A stretch of 64,000 nucleotides of DNA from JAPOUP01 sp965199865 (GTDB lineage: Bacteria; Pseudomonadota; Alphaproteobacteria; Rhodobacterales; Rhodobacteraceae). The notes under the pieces were generated by a model. That model was not told where the DNA came from, ran no database searches, and saw only the letters and a program-made list of their open reading frames with translations. Positions 9,053-17,199 of the stretch are shown here, in pieces; position 1 is the stretch's first letter; each line of letters opens with the position of its first letter. The translations under genes were made by a program, and so were the position numbers. The stretch is taken from NCBI GenBank assembly GCA_965199865.1, contig CBDATU010000011.1:124001-188000 (forward strand). The letters run 5' to 3'.

Positions 9053-10083
9053 ACCGCCTTTGCCAGCCAATCGCCCGAACCGGCTCCAGTGGTGGCTGTG
9101 GAGAGGCATTGTGGACCGCGCTGCCTTTGGCGGGCAGCGACCATGTGTGGTTCGAACGCCTGAATGTCTGGACTCGGGCAGACGGGTGGCAGCATCTGTC
9201 TGCAGCTGAGCTCGGGGCTGATGACCGGAATCGCCTCTGTGCCAGGCGGGCGATCATCTGCGGGATTGGCCTGGAAAGTCCCAGGATTATGGGCATCATA
9301 AACGTTACGCCGAACAGCTTTTCGGATGGCGGTGACCGGCTGGCGGTGACGGACGCGTTAGCCGCGATGCGGACCATGATGGATGCGGACATTATCGATG
9401 TCGGTGGCGAAAGCACCAGACCAGGGGCGGAAACGGTGCCGATGGCTGAGGAAATCGCTCGTGTGGTTCCGGTGATCAAGGCTGCGCGCGGTGAGGGGAT
9501 CGCTACTCCGATTTCCGTTGACACCCGAAAGGCCGCTGTCGCGGCGGCCGCCCTGGATGCCGGAGCGGATCTGGTCAACGATGTGTCCGCGTTAACCTTT
9601 GATCCGGCTATGGCGGAATTGGTGGCCGAGCGAGGGGTACCTATCTGCCTGATGCATGCTCAGGGCGACCCGTTGACCATGCAGGATGCACCGCATTACG
9701 AGAACACGCTTCTTGATGTTTTCGAATTCCTGGAAAGCCGGATTCGGGTTGCCGAGGCAGCAGGTATAGCACGAGAGCGGATCATCATCGATCCGGGCAT
9801 CGGGTTTGGAAAGACTCTGCAACACAATTTGACCCTGCTGCACGGTCTTTCGCTTTTTCATGATCTCGGGGTTCCGCTACTGTTGGGCGCATCCCGCAAG
9901 CGTACGATCGGCGTGGTCGGCGGAGCGCCCAGGGCAAAGGATCGGTTGCCAGGATCGCTGGCTGCGGCACTGCATGGTGCCGCGCAGGGAGTGCATTTGC
10001 TGCGGGTGCATGATGTTGCTGAGACCAGACAGGCGCTGGACATGCACATCGCGATGAATATGGGTGAATGGAATGGCGGCTAG
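9049..10083 (+). CDS. folP: Dihydropteroate synthase
   Basis: A protein of about 344 residues that joins hydroxymethyl-dihydropterin pyrophosphate to p-aminobenzoate to form dihydropteroate. The TIM-barrel motifs are all present: GIINVTPNSFSDGG, DIIDVGGESTRPGA, ISVDTRK, LVNDVSAL, IDPGIGFGKT and LLGASRKRTIG. An N-terminal extension of about 80 residues precedes the barrel and is of unknown role. The preferred start is GTG at 9049, whose GTGA overlaps the folB stop and suggests translational coupling; a TTG at 9034 is possible. The gene lies in a folB-folP-glmM run and overlaps glmM by 11 bases. Confidence 0.93.
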   Translation: MNRLCQPIARTGSSGGCGEALWTALPLAGSDHVWFERLNVWTRADGWQHLSAAELGADDRNRLCARRAIICGIGLESPRIMGIINVTPNSFSDGGDRLAVTDALAAMRTMMDADIIDVGGESTRPGAETVPMAEEIARVVPVIKAARGEGIATPISVDTRKAAVAAAALDAGADLVNDVSALTFDPAMAELVAERGVPICLMHAQGDPLTMQDAPHYENTLLDVFEFLESRIRVAEAAGIARERIIIDPGIGFGKTLQHNLTLLHGLSLFHDLGVPLLLGASRKRTIGVVGGAPRAKDRLPGSLAAALHGAAQGVHLLRVHDVAETRQALDMHIAMNMGEWNGG

Positions 10084-11413
10084 GTTATTCGGAACGGATG
10101 GGGTGCGTGGTCGTGCGAACACTTACCCGATGACAGCGGACGTGGCGCTGCGGTTGGGCATGGCCGCAGGGCTATATTTTCACGGAGAACGATCAGGCCG
10201 CCACAGAGTGGTGATCGGGAAGGATACCCGGCTCTCTGGATACATGCTGGAAAACGCGCTTACCGCTGGACTGACTTCGACTGGCATGAACGTGCTGCTA
10301 CTCGGGCCGGTTCCAACTCCGGCTGTCGGTCTGTTAACTCGGTCCATGCGCGCCGATCTCGGCATCATGATTTCGGCCAGCCATAATCCCTACCATGACA
10401 ATGGCATAAAGTTCTTCGGGCCTGATGGCTTCAAGCTTTCGGATGAAGCGGGAATCGAGGCTTTGGTCGCTGGAGACATGTCCCTTGCGGAGCCAGAGTA
10501 TATAGGTGGTGCTCGCCGCATTGACGATGGCCGGGGGCGTTATGAGGAATTTGTCAAGACGACCTTACCTGGTCATGTGCGACTCCATGGAATGAAGGTG
10601 GTGGTCGACTGTGCCAATGGTGCCGCCTACCGTGCGGCTCCCGAAGTACTGTGGGAACTTGGTGCCGAGGTGGTTCCGGTGGGAGTTTCCCCGAACGGGC
10701 TGAACATCAACGATGGTTGTGGCTCAACCAGCACCGCACTTGCGGCGGAGACGGTCCGGGCAGTGGGTGCCGATGTGGGCATCTGCCTTGACGGAGATGC
10801 GGATCGGGTGATTATCCTCGATGAGACTGGTGCGGAGGCTAACGGTGACCAGATCATGGCACTTTTTGCGACTCGGTGGGCGGATAGCGGACGGCTTGCA
10901 GGCAATACGCTTGTTGCGACTGTCATGTCCAATCTTGGGCTGGAGCGCTATCTGAAGGGCCGTGCCATCGACCTGGAACGTACACCCGTCGGTGACAGGC
11001 ATGTGATTGAGCGCATGCGCTCGGGCGGCAGGAATCTCGGTGGCGAACAATCGGGTCACATTGTGATGACCGATTATGTCACGACTGGTGACGGTCTGAT
11101 CGCCGGGCTGCAGTTTCTCGCGGCGATGGTAGAGACCGGCCAGCCCGCTTCCGAACTCGCGCAACGTTTCGATCCCATTCCGCAGCTTCTTCGGAACGTG
11201 CGGTATAGTGGCGACCAGGATCCGCTGGAGAACGCCTTGGTAAAGGACGCGATTACTGAAGGTGAGGAACGGTTGAACGGATATGGGCGGTTGCTGATCC
11301 GCAAGTCTGGAACTGAGCCGTTGATCCGCGTGATGGCGGAATGCGAGGATGAGAGGCTCCTTCACCAGGTGGTCCAGGGGATTGTTGCCGAGGTCGAGGC
11401 AGCGGTGCGCTGA
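10073..11413 (+). CDS. glmM: Phosphoglucosamine mutase
   Basis: This enzyme of about 446 residues interconverts glucosamine-6-phosphate and glucosamine-1-phosphate, feeding UDP-GlcNAc for peptidoglycan and LPS. It begins MAARLFGTDGVRG, as GlmM proteins do. It has the phosphoserine loop ISASHNP with the catalytic Ser at residue 103, the metal-binding DGDADR loop, and the C-terminal phosphate-binding RKSGTEPLIRVM. The ATG at 10073 is chosen over the GTG at 10064 because it gives the conserved N-terminus. It overlaps the end of folP; the folP-glmM pair is widely conserved in proteobacteria. Full length and intact. Confidence 0.95.
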   Translation: MAARLFGTDGVRGRANTYPMTADVALRLGMAAGLYFHGERSGRHRVVIGKDTRLSGYMLENALTAGLTSTGMNVLLLGPVPTPAVGLLTRSMRADLGIMISASHNPYHDNGIKFFGPDGFKLSDEAGIEALVAGDMSLAEPEYIGGARRIDDGRGRYEEFVKTTLPGHVRLHGMKVVVDCANGAAYRAAPEVLWELGAEVVPVGVSPNGLNINDGCGSTSTALAAETVRAVGADVGICLDGDADRVIILDETGAEANGDQIMALFATRWADSGRLAGNTLVATVMSNLGLERYLKGRAIDLERTPVGDRHVIERMRSGGRNLGGEQSGHIVMTDYVTTGDGLIAGLQFLAAMVETGQPASELAQRFDPIPQLLRNVRYSGDQDPLENALVKDAITEGEERLNGYGRLLIRKSGTEPLIRVMAECEDERLLHQVVQGIVAEVEAAVR

Positions 11414-11464
11414 TCTAACGTAACTGGCCAGATGCCGGAACCCAATTCGTAATGGGACCGGTGT

Positions 11465-11494
11465 GTCCCGTGCGCGGCACTGCGCGCCCGGGAC
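11465..11494. terminator. Candidate hairpin between convergent glmM and ilvC
   Basis: GTCCCG (11465-11470) can pair with CGGGAC (11489-11494), with further GC-rich pairing inside (GCGCG and CGCGC). It lies in the 96-base gap between two convergent genes, where a bidirectional terminator would be expected. There is no T-tract, so the call is tentative. Confidence 0.35.
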
Positions 11495-11509
11495 CTTGAC
11501 AGCCAACCA

Positions 11510-12532
11510 TCAGTTCTTCGATCGGTCGACCATTCTACCTGCCGAGATCCACGGCATCATGGCGCGCAGTTTTTCACCGACTTCCTCGATCTGATGGGCG
11601 TCATTGTTACGACGGATGGCCTTGAAGCTGGGTTGCCCTACGGAGCATTCGGCCATCCAGTCACTCACGAACCGGCCCCGTTGGATGTCATCCAGAATCG
11701 CTTTCATTCGCGCCTTGGTCTCGGCGTAAGGCAGAATGCGCGGTCCGCTTACGTATTCGCCGTATTCCGCCGTGTTCGAAATCGAGTAGTTCATGTTGGC
11801 GATGCCGCCCTCATAGATCAGGTCAACGATCAGCTTAACCTCGTGCAGGCATTCGAAGTAAGCCATTTCGGGCGCGTATCCCGCCTCGACCAGCGTTTCG
11901 AAGCCCAGACGGATCAGCTCAACGAGACCTCCACAGAGCACCGCCTGCTCTCCGAACAGGTCCGTCTCGCATTCTTCCTTGAAATCGGTTTCAATGATTC
12001 CCGAGCGCCCGCAGCCGATAGCGGAGCTGTAGGAAAGGGCGATTTCCAGCGCTTTGCCTGACGCGTCGCCGTGAACCGCCACAAGGCCAGGCACGCCGCC
12101 ACCCTTTACATATTCACCGCGCACGGTATGTCCGGGGCCTTTAGGGGCCATCATTATGACATCCAGCGATGCGGGTGCCTCGATCAGGCCGAAATGCACG
12201 TTCAGACCATGAGCGAATGCGATCGCAGAGCCGGGGCGGATGTGATCCTTCACGTGCTTCTTCCAGGTTTCGGCCTGCAATTCGTCCGGCATGGTGAACA
12301 TCATCAGGTCACACCAGGCGGCGGCTTCCGAAATGCCCATGACCTGAAGACTTTCTGCTTGGGCCTTCGCTGCGCTGGGCGAACCTTCCCGCAGAGCCAC
12401 GACTATGTTTCGGGCACCACTGTCACGTAGGTTAAGCGCATGTGCGTGTCCCTGGCTTCCATAGCCTAGAATCGCCACATTCCTGTCCTTGATCAGATTG
12501 ATATCGCAGTCGCGGTCATAGTAAATCCGCAT
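11510..12532 (-). CDS. ilvC: Ketol-acid reductoisomerase, class I
   Basis: An enzyme of about 340 residues for branched-chain amino acid synthesis. It isomerises and reduces acetolactate or acetohydroxybutyrate with NADPH and Mg. The N-terminal Rossmann motif GYGSQGHAHALNLRDSG and the C-terminal helical metal site (SDFKEECETDLFGEQ-like block, YFECLHEVKLIVDLIYEGG) are intact, and the length is that of short-chain class I enzymes. The frame is open further upstream, but the ATG at 12532 has AGGAGTT about eight bases away and gives the standard start MRIYYDRDCD. Divergent from two Lrp/AsnC genes across a 134-bp intergenic region with Lrp-like palindromes, so leucine-responsive control is likely. 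Confidence 0.95.
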   Translation of the reverse strand: MRIYYDRDCDINLIKDRNVAILGYGSQGHAHALNLRDSGARNIVVALREGSPSAAKAQAESLQVMGISEAAAWCDLMMFTMPDELQAETWKKHVKDHIRPGSAIAFAHGLNVHFGLIEAPASLDVIMMAPKGPGHTVRGEYVKGGGVPGLVAVHGDASGKALEIALSYSSAIGCGRSGIIETDFKEECETDLFGEQAVLCGGLVELIRLGFETLVEAGYAPEMAYFECLHEVKLIVDLIYEGGIANMNYSISNTAEYGEYVSGPRILPYAETKARMKAILDDIQRGRFVSDWMAECSVGQPSFKAIRRNNDAHQIEEVGEKLRAMMPWISAGRMVDRSKN

Positions 12533-12615
12533 GGCCTTGAACTCCTGATTGGTGGTTGATTGGCGGCATGGTAGCGATCTCTCCGCGCTTTGCGAGAGTG
12601 CACCGGTCGGAATCC

Positions 12616-12650
12616 TGCAAAATTTTGCAATGTTCATTCGCAAAAATTTC
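12616..12650. promoter_or_regulatory. Putative Lrp-family operator pair between ilvC and the lrp genes
   Basis: TGCAAAATTTTGCA at 12616-12629 is a perfect 14-bp palindrome. A half-conserved copy, GCAAAAATTTC, follows at 12640-12650. Their centres are about 22 bp apart, close to two helical turns, as expected for an octameric Lrp-type protein binding one DNA face. The array stands 17 bp before the first lrp start codon and 84 bp from ilvC. Autoregulation and ilvC control are inferred. Confidence 0.55.
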
Positions 12651-12666
12651 GGATAATGAGAAATTC

Positions 12667-13122
12667 ATGCTGGATGATCTCGACAGACGCATTCTGCGTG
12701 CTCTGCAGGACGAGCCTACGCTGGGTCTGCCTGATCTGGCTGATCGCGTGCGGGTGACCGTGTCGCGCGTTTCCCGGCGGCTTGAGAAGCTTCGAGAGCG
12801 CGGGATTCTTCGGGGGATCAGGGCGCTGATCGATTGGCGGGTGTTGGGCTACGAGGTTGAGGTGAGTCTGCGCTTTTCTCTCGACAAGACCAGAAGAAAC
12901 GCATTTGATGAGTTCATCCAGGCAGCGCGGGACGTTCCGGAGGTCACCGAGATACAGACCTTTCTAGGAAAGGTTGATGTCCGGCTGAACGTGATAGCCC
13001 GCGACATGGGGCACTACAGGCGACTGTACCGCGAACGAATCCTGACCCTACCACACATCTCCGATATCGAGGCACTAATGCATGTGACAACGGTGAAGGA
13101 GCAGGACCGCCTGCCAATATGA
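12667..13122 (+). CDS. Lrp/AsnC family transcriptional regulator, first of a pair
   Basis: A 151-residue protein with the family layout. An N-terminal helix-turn-helix (LDDLDRRILRALQDEPTLG, then LADRVRVTVSRVSRRLEKL) is followed by an alpha-beta RAM domain ending in LPHISDIEALMHVTTVKEQ. Such proteins form octamers and respond to amino acids. The frame is open further upstream, but the ATG at 12667 gives the canonical N-terminus. It is divergent from ilvC and its stop overlaps the next regulator gene by ATGA, so the two are probably co-translated and may form mixed oligomers. The nearby palindromes suggest autoregulation. Confidence 0.88.
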   Translation: MLDDLDRRILRALQDEPTLGLPDLADRVRVTVSRVSRRLEKLRERGILRGIRALIDWRVLGYEVEVSLRFSLDKTRRNAFDEFIQAARDVPEVTEIQTFLGKVDVRLNVIARDMGHYRRLYRERILTLPHISDIEALMHVTTVKEQDRLPI

Positions 13123-13577
13123 TTGCGCTGGACGCCATTGACGGGCGCTTTCTCCGTGCTTTGGCGGAGGATGCGACCTTGCCCGCGAGCGTTCTGGGAA
13201 GGCGTTTTGGCCTTAGTCAATCGACCGCATGGCGCCGTATTCGCTGGCTTGAAGAATCCGGTGCCATACGAGGCCACAGGGTGGACATGGATCTCGAACG
13301 GCTGGGATTCGGTGTGACGGTATTCCTCGGAGTGAAACTCGCCGCAAAGGGCCGAATGGGACTGGAGGAATTCGAGCTTGCGGTTTCAGCCATTCCTGAA
13401 GTGCAGACAGTGCAGCATGTGCTTGGTCTATATGATTTCCGGCTACGGGTAGTTGCTCGTGATCTTTCGGACTTCGAGCGTGTATTGCGGCGTCGGATTA
13501 TGGCGCTGCCGGGAATAGGGGATGTCGAGTCGAATGTGCTCCTGAGCGAGGAACTTCGACCTGGACCTCTTAACTGA
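13119..13577 (+). CDS. Lrp/AsnC family transcriptional regulator, second of a pair
   Basis: A 152-residue Lrp/AsnC protein with an N-terminal HTH (LDAIDGRFLRALAEDATLP, LGRRFGLSQSTAWRRIRWLE) and a RAM domain ending LPGIGDVESNVLLSEEL. It starts at the ATG inside the ATGA overlap with the preceding lrp gene. The paralogues differ clearly in sequence, so this is not a recent duplication. Its position next to ilvC points to branched-chain amino acid control, but no target is proven. Confidence 0.87.
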   Translation: MIALDAIDGRFLRALAEDATLPASVLGRRFGLSQSTAWRRIRWLEESGAIRGHRVDMDLERLGFGVTVFLGVKLAAKGRMGLEEFELAVSAIPEVQTVQHVLGLYDFRLRVVARDLSDFERVLRRRIMALPGIGDVESNVLLSEELRPGPLN

Positions 13578-13637
13578 CGGGTCCCTCCTTAACCGGTCCT
13601 GACGGAAACACGATGGTCGGTCTGGGACGATTGCGGT

Positions 13638-14846
13638 TCAGCCAGGCCCATATTGGCCCATGCCGAAGCGCCCGATGGCGCGGCGCAGCGGCGCTATGTC
13701 ATGCGCGGCGATCAGTCCCACGCGTCGGAGGGCCTGAACGCCGGGATTTGAGGATTTACAGACCCGGTTAAATAGATCAATCGCGCGAATCAGCAAGGAG
13801 ATCTCGGTCTCGCGGGACTTCGCGTAGCTGGCGAGCTGGGCAGGAGAACCAAGTTCTCGAGGGTCTGTCCTGGCGAGATCAAGGAGGGTCGAAATGTCGC
13901 GCAGTGACGAGTTCAGTCCCTGCGCGCCAATGGGCGGAAGAACATGTGCCGCCTCCGCCACCAGTGCCGTGCGTTCAGAGACCATGCGAGTGGCCTGCCG
14001 GGTCAGTATGGGCCAGATGCGGACTGGACCGAGGCGTTCCATTGGGCCCAGCTGGTTGCAGGAGCGTATTGTCATCTCTGCATTGAATTCCGATACTGGC
14101 ATGGCAGCAAGGGAATGCGCCTTTGCTCCGGAATTCATCCAGATGACGGCGCTGGCTGACTGGCCTGCCGCATCCGGTAGGGGAACGGTGGTGAACGCTC
14201 CACCCTCGCTGTAAATCTCGGTCGAGACGTTTTGATGTGGGATTGCATGACTTGCTTCGAAGGCCAGCGCCTTCTGGCCGTAACGGGTCGTGGTTGTGCT
14301 GATTCCGGCGGCTTCACGCACCGGGCTGTCGCGTCCGTCGGCTGCAATGACCAGACGGGTCCGTAGATAACGACCATTGGTCAGAGTGACGAATGCCTCG
14401 CCTGTGCGGGTTACCATAGACTGGAAACCCGTTCCAGGAGCGAGTTCGACGTTAGGTAATCTATCGGCAAATCGGGTGGCTTCGACTCGAATGATCCAGT
14501 TGGGGAGATTCCAGCCGAATGTCCTTATGGCTAGCTCGTCAGGCAGGAACAGACGGGATTCCGCGATCTCTGGCGGCCAACCAACCGTGTCGACCACGCG
14601 CAGTGCGTCGAGGTGTTCGGCATGGCATTCGAGGGCGGACCAGAGACCGGCCTCTTCCAGTAGGCGGCGTGACGGAAGCAGGAATGCCGTCGAGCGTGGG
14701 TCAGTCCTTGAGCCGTCGGAGGGGTTTGTGGCTGGGGCGGGGTCGGCGAGAAGGACCGAGAACCCCGCATTGCCGAATGCAGCCGCGGCGATGAGACCTG
14801 CGATTCCACCTCCAGAAATGAAGATGTCGACATCGCGATCGGTCAT
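13638..14846 (-). CDS. ubiH: FAD-dependent hydroxylase, UbiH/COQ6 family
   Basis: A 402-residue flavin monooxygenase. It has the N-terminal dinucleotide motif FISGGGIAGLIAAAAFGNAG, the central DG motif region RLVIAADGRDSPVRE, and the second FAD motif LVAEAAHVLPPIGAQGLNSSLRDI. The QGLN block is characteristic of the ubiquinone-biosynthesis hydroxylases. It would hydroxylate the ubiquinone ring, probably at the inner membrane face. Which ring carbon (UbiH, UbiF, UbiI or UbiL type) cannot be decided from sequence alone. It is a single gene, divergent from the GntR regulator across about 300 bases with no recognisable gene. Confidence 0.85.
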   Translation of the reverse strand: MTDRDVDIFISGGGIAGLIAAAAFGNAGFSVLLADPAPATNPSDGSRTDPRSTAFLLPSRRLLEEAGLWSALECHAEHLDALRVVDTVGWPPEIAESRLFLPDELAIRTFGWNLPNWIIRVEATRFADRLPNVELAPGTGFQSMVTRTGEAFVTLTNGRYLRTRLVIAADGRDSPVREAAGISTTTTRYGQKALAFEASHAIPHQNVSTEIYSEGGAFTTVPLPDAAGQSASAVIWMNSGAKAHSLAAMPVSEFNAEMTIRSCNQLGPMERLGPVRIWPILTRQATRMVSERTALVAEAAHVLPPIGAQGLNSSLRDISTLLDLARTDPRELGSPAQLASYAKSRETEISLLIRAIDLFNRVCKSSNPGVQALRRVGLIAAHDIAPLRRAIGRFGMGQYGPG

Positions 14847-15143
14847 GAAGCGTTTCCATATGGTGTCATGGGCCGCACTTGATGGATGTGCCCGCCAGTT
14901 GGAGTGACTGTCTGGTTAACGGCATCGAACTGGTACGGCAACCATTGTCCCTGCGTGACCGGTTTGGCCGCGTCGGTCAGCAAATTTACAGGCGTCAGGA
15001 CTCCTCTGGTTGCGGCCAGCTGGGGAGATTCAGTATGGTGGAGCTGCTGCCAGCCATTGGCGCTAGGATGGCGGGGCAATGGCAGGAGATGGCGGATGGA
15101 ACTTGACTCAGGGTAGGGAGAGGATCCCGCAGCCGATAGGAAT

Positions 15144-15815
15144 ATGGGCATGCCTGGAAGCAAGCCGCAGATGAGTGACGCATATTCGTTGATTCTTGCG
15201 GCAATCGACTCGGGCGTCTATCGTCCAGGCGACCGGTTGGTGGAAAGCGAACTGGCGGATCGTTTTGGAGTCTCGCGCACTCCAATTCGTGAGGCGCTTC
15301 AGCGGCTTGAGACTCAGAGCCTGCTGTCTCGAGACGGTCGGTCATTAATCGTGGCTTCACTCGACCATAACCAGCTCTCGGAACTCTATGTTGTTCGTGC
15401 GGTGCTTGAGGGGCTGGCGGCGCGGCTGGCTGCGCGGCATGCGACTCCCGAGGAGGTCAGGGTTCTGAGGGAAATGGTGGCCAAAGAACGCACTCTGTTG
15501 GGGGATCCCGAGGCGATGAGCCGGGCGAACCGCCGATTTCACAGGCAGGTACATCTTGCCAGTCACAATCGCTATCTGGTGCAGCAGCTTGAACTAGTGC
15601 ATCGATCGATGGCCCTGCTGGCAACGACATCCCTGGCTACGGAGGGTCGTGACGAAGCTGCGCTCGCTGAGCATGTTGGCATTGTCAATGCCATAAAGGT
15701 CGGCGACCCGGAAGCGGCGGAACGTGCATTGAGAACCCATATATCCAACGCCTTTGAAACCCGGCTGATGCATGTCGCGATGAAGCAGTATGTGGAGGAC
15801 AGTCATTCATGGTGA
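15144..15815 (+). CDS. GntR family regulator, FadR/FCD type
   Basis: A 223-residue DNA-binding protein. Residues about 10-70 form the GntR winged helix (GVYRPGDRLVESELADRFGV, SRTPIREALQRLE). Residues about 80-210 form the FCD ligand domain, with VVRAVLEGLAARLAARHA, RFHRQVHLASHN and EHVGIVNAIKVGD, whose His and Asp residues usually bind a metal and a carboxylate ligand. The ATG at 15144 has AGGA just upstream; an ATG at 15150 is an alternative with better spacing. The target is unknown; neighbours are a divergent ubiH-type gene and a downstream peroxiredoxin. Confidence 0.85.
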   Translation: MGMPGSKPQMSDAYSLILAAIDSGVYRPGDRLVESELADRFGVSRTPIREALQRLETQSLLSRDGRSLIVASLDHNQLSELYVVRAVLEGLAARLAARHATPEEVRVLREMVAKERTLLGDPEAMSRANRRFHRQVHLASHNRYLVQQLELVHRSMALLATTSLATEGRDEAALAEHVGIVNAIKVGDPEAAERALRTHISNAFETRLMHVAMKQYVEDSHSW

Positions 15816-15991
15816 GGGAAACTGTACCTGCCGCTTGGTCGCTTTCCAGCACCCCAATGGTGTGGTGCCGATTGGCGGATACGCTGAAATTGCGGGAATC
15901 GGTGGGATTTGCGCCATTTTTAAGGAGTTGATAAAGGCTGAATGCCGTGATTAATCCTGGTTTCATGCAAGCTAGCACAGGAGGCATTCCA

Positions 15992-16645
15992 ATGGCCCTG
16001 CGAATCGGAGACATCGTCCCTGACTTCACTGCAAACACCACGGAAGGTGAAATCTCGTTTCATGACTGGATCAGAGATGGTTACGCGGTCCTTTTCAGCC
16101 ATCCCAAGGACTTTACACCGGTTTGCACAACCGAACTGGGGACAATGGCGGGGATGCTGCCAGAGTTCGCAAAACGGAATGCCAAGATTATTGGCATTTC
16201 GGTGGACCCTGTGGAGGACCACCACAAGTGGAAATCCGACATTGCTTCGCTCACGGGCAATGAGGTGACCTACCCGATGATCGGAGATCCTGGGATGCAG
16301 GTAGCAAAGCTCTATGACATGCTTCCCGCAACCGAAACTCGTGTTGAGGGACGTACTCCGGCTGACAACCAGACCGTCCGATCGGTGTTTGTCGTAGGAC
16401 CCGACAAGAAACTGAAGATGTCGATGACCTATCCGATGACGACTGGCCGGAATTTCGACGAGATTCTCCGCGCTCTTGATTCGATCCGACTTACCGCGGA
16501 CCATCAGGTGGCGACTCCGGCGAACTGGACGGCAGGTGACGATGTTATCATCACACCGGCCGTGTCCGATGATGAGGCCACGGCACGTTTCGGAGAATTT
16601 GAGCGGCCACTTCATTACCTACGGCGCACGAAGCAACCGACCTGA
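15992..16645 (+). CDS. 1-Cys peroxiredoxin, Prx6 family
   Basis: A 217-residue thiol peroxidase. The active-site block FSHPKDFTPVCTTELG carries the peroxidatic Cys, and the C-terminal half has the Prx6-type extension (NFDEILRALDSIRLTA, VATPANW, DDVIITP). It reduces peroxides in the cytoplasm and has no resolving Cys at the 2-Cys position. The ATG at 15992 is preferred over the upstream in-frame start at 15947 because GGAGG lies about eight bases upstream and MALRIGDIVPDF is the family N-terminus. It follows the GntR gene by about 180 bases on the same strand. Confidence 0.92.
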   Translation: MALRIGDIVPDFTANTTEGEISFHDWIRDGYAVLFSHPKDFTPVCTTELGTMAGMLPEFAKRNAKIIGISVDPVEDHHKWKSDIASLTGNEVTYPMIGDPGMQVAKLYDMLPATETRVEGRTPADNQTVRSVFVVGPDKKLKMSMTYPMTTGRNFDEILRALDSIRLTADHQVATPANWTAGDDVIITPAVSDDEATARFGEFERPLHYLRRTKQPT

Positions 16646-17199
16646 GATTATACCGATATCGGCATAATCGCTCGGGGCTGCCGGTCGGGGCAGGAGCGAC
16701 AGCAGGGCCACATGTGCTCGGGATGCTTCAGGGGCATTCGTCAGGTTCCTCGGCAGGTTGCTGCGGGTCTGAACCGCCCGAATCCGCCGGATCGTGTCGG
16801 AAGGTGACCGAAAACAGAACCTGAGCTGATACAAATGGTCTCCTGACGGCCGACGTTCTGCCTGGGCCTATGTCTCTGTAAAGCAAGGTACATCAAGCGG
16901 GCCGCAAGCGTGTCCCATGCGGCGAAAAATTGTTTCAACAAAATTGCTGTCAACAGATTTGTTGCCCCACTTCCGCCCCGAAGCGCAACCCCCCGGCCCT
17001 TTCCAGGGCGGTTCCGTAGCGGGGGCGAAGCCCGGAAGGAGGGAATGTCCCGGAAAGGGCCGGGGGGTTGCGCTTCGGGGCGGAAGTGGGGCCGGATAAT
17101 GTGCCGCTCACGCTGCGGTTCCTACTCCTGCGTGACAGGGGATCTGATTGGGGAGTCGCATTGCGTAACCGCCCAACCTGGCAACCTGGAACCTGGTGT
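16646..17199. other. Spacer between convergent peroxiredoxin and carA genes
   Basis: There is no gene-like open frame. The spacer contains the striking 41-bp inverted repeat at 16964-17092. The remaining sequence, including the AT-rich stretch at 16921-16960, shows nothing I recognise. Confidence 0.55.
16964..17092. repeat. Perfect 41-bp inverted repeat with 47-base loop
   Basis: The left arm is 16964-17004 and begins GCCCCACTTCCGCCCCGAAG. It is the exact reverse complement of the right arm 17052-17092, which ends CGGGGCGGAAGTGGGGC. The centre (17005-17051) is GC-rich and not repeated. It sits between two convergent genes, so a bidirectional transcription stop is possible, but a 41-bp stem without a T-tract is far larger than ordinary terminators. 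It could also be a small mobile palindromic element. No flanking target duplication is obvious: T at 16963 and C at 17093 break the symmetry. Confidence 0.85.

Noticed and set aside
8550..9578. 342-codon minus-strand frame across folB and folP
   Set aside because: Shadow of two well-supported genes.
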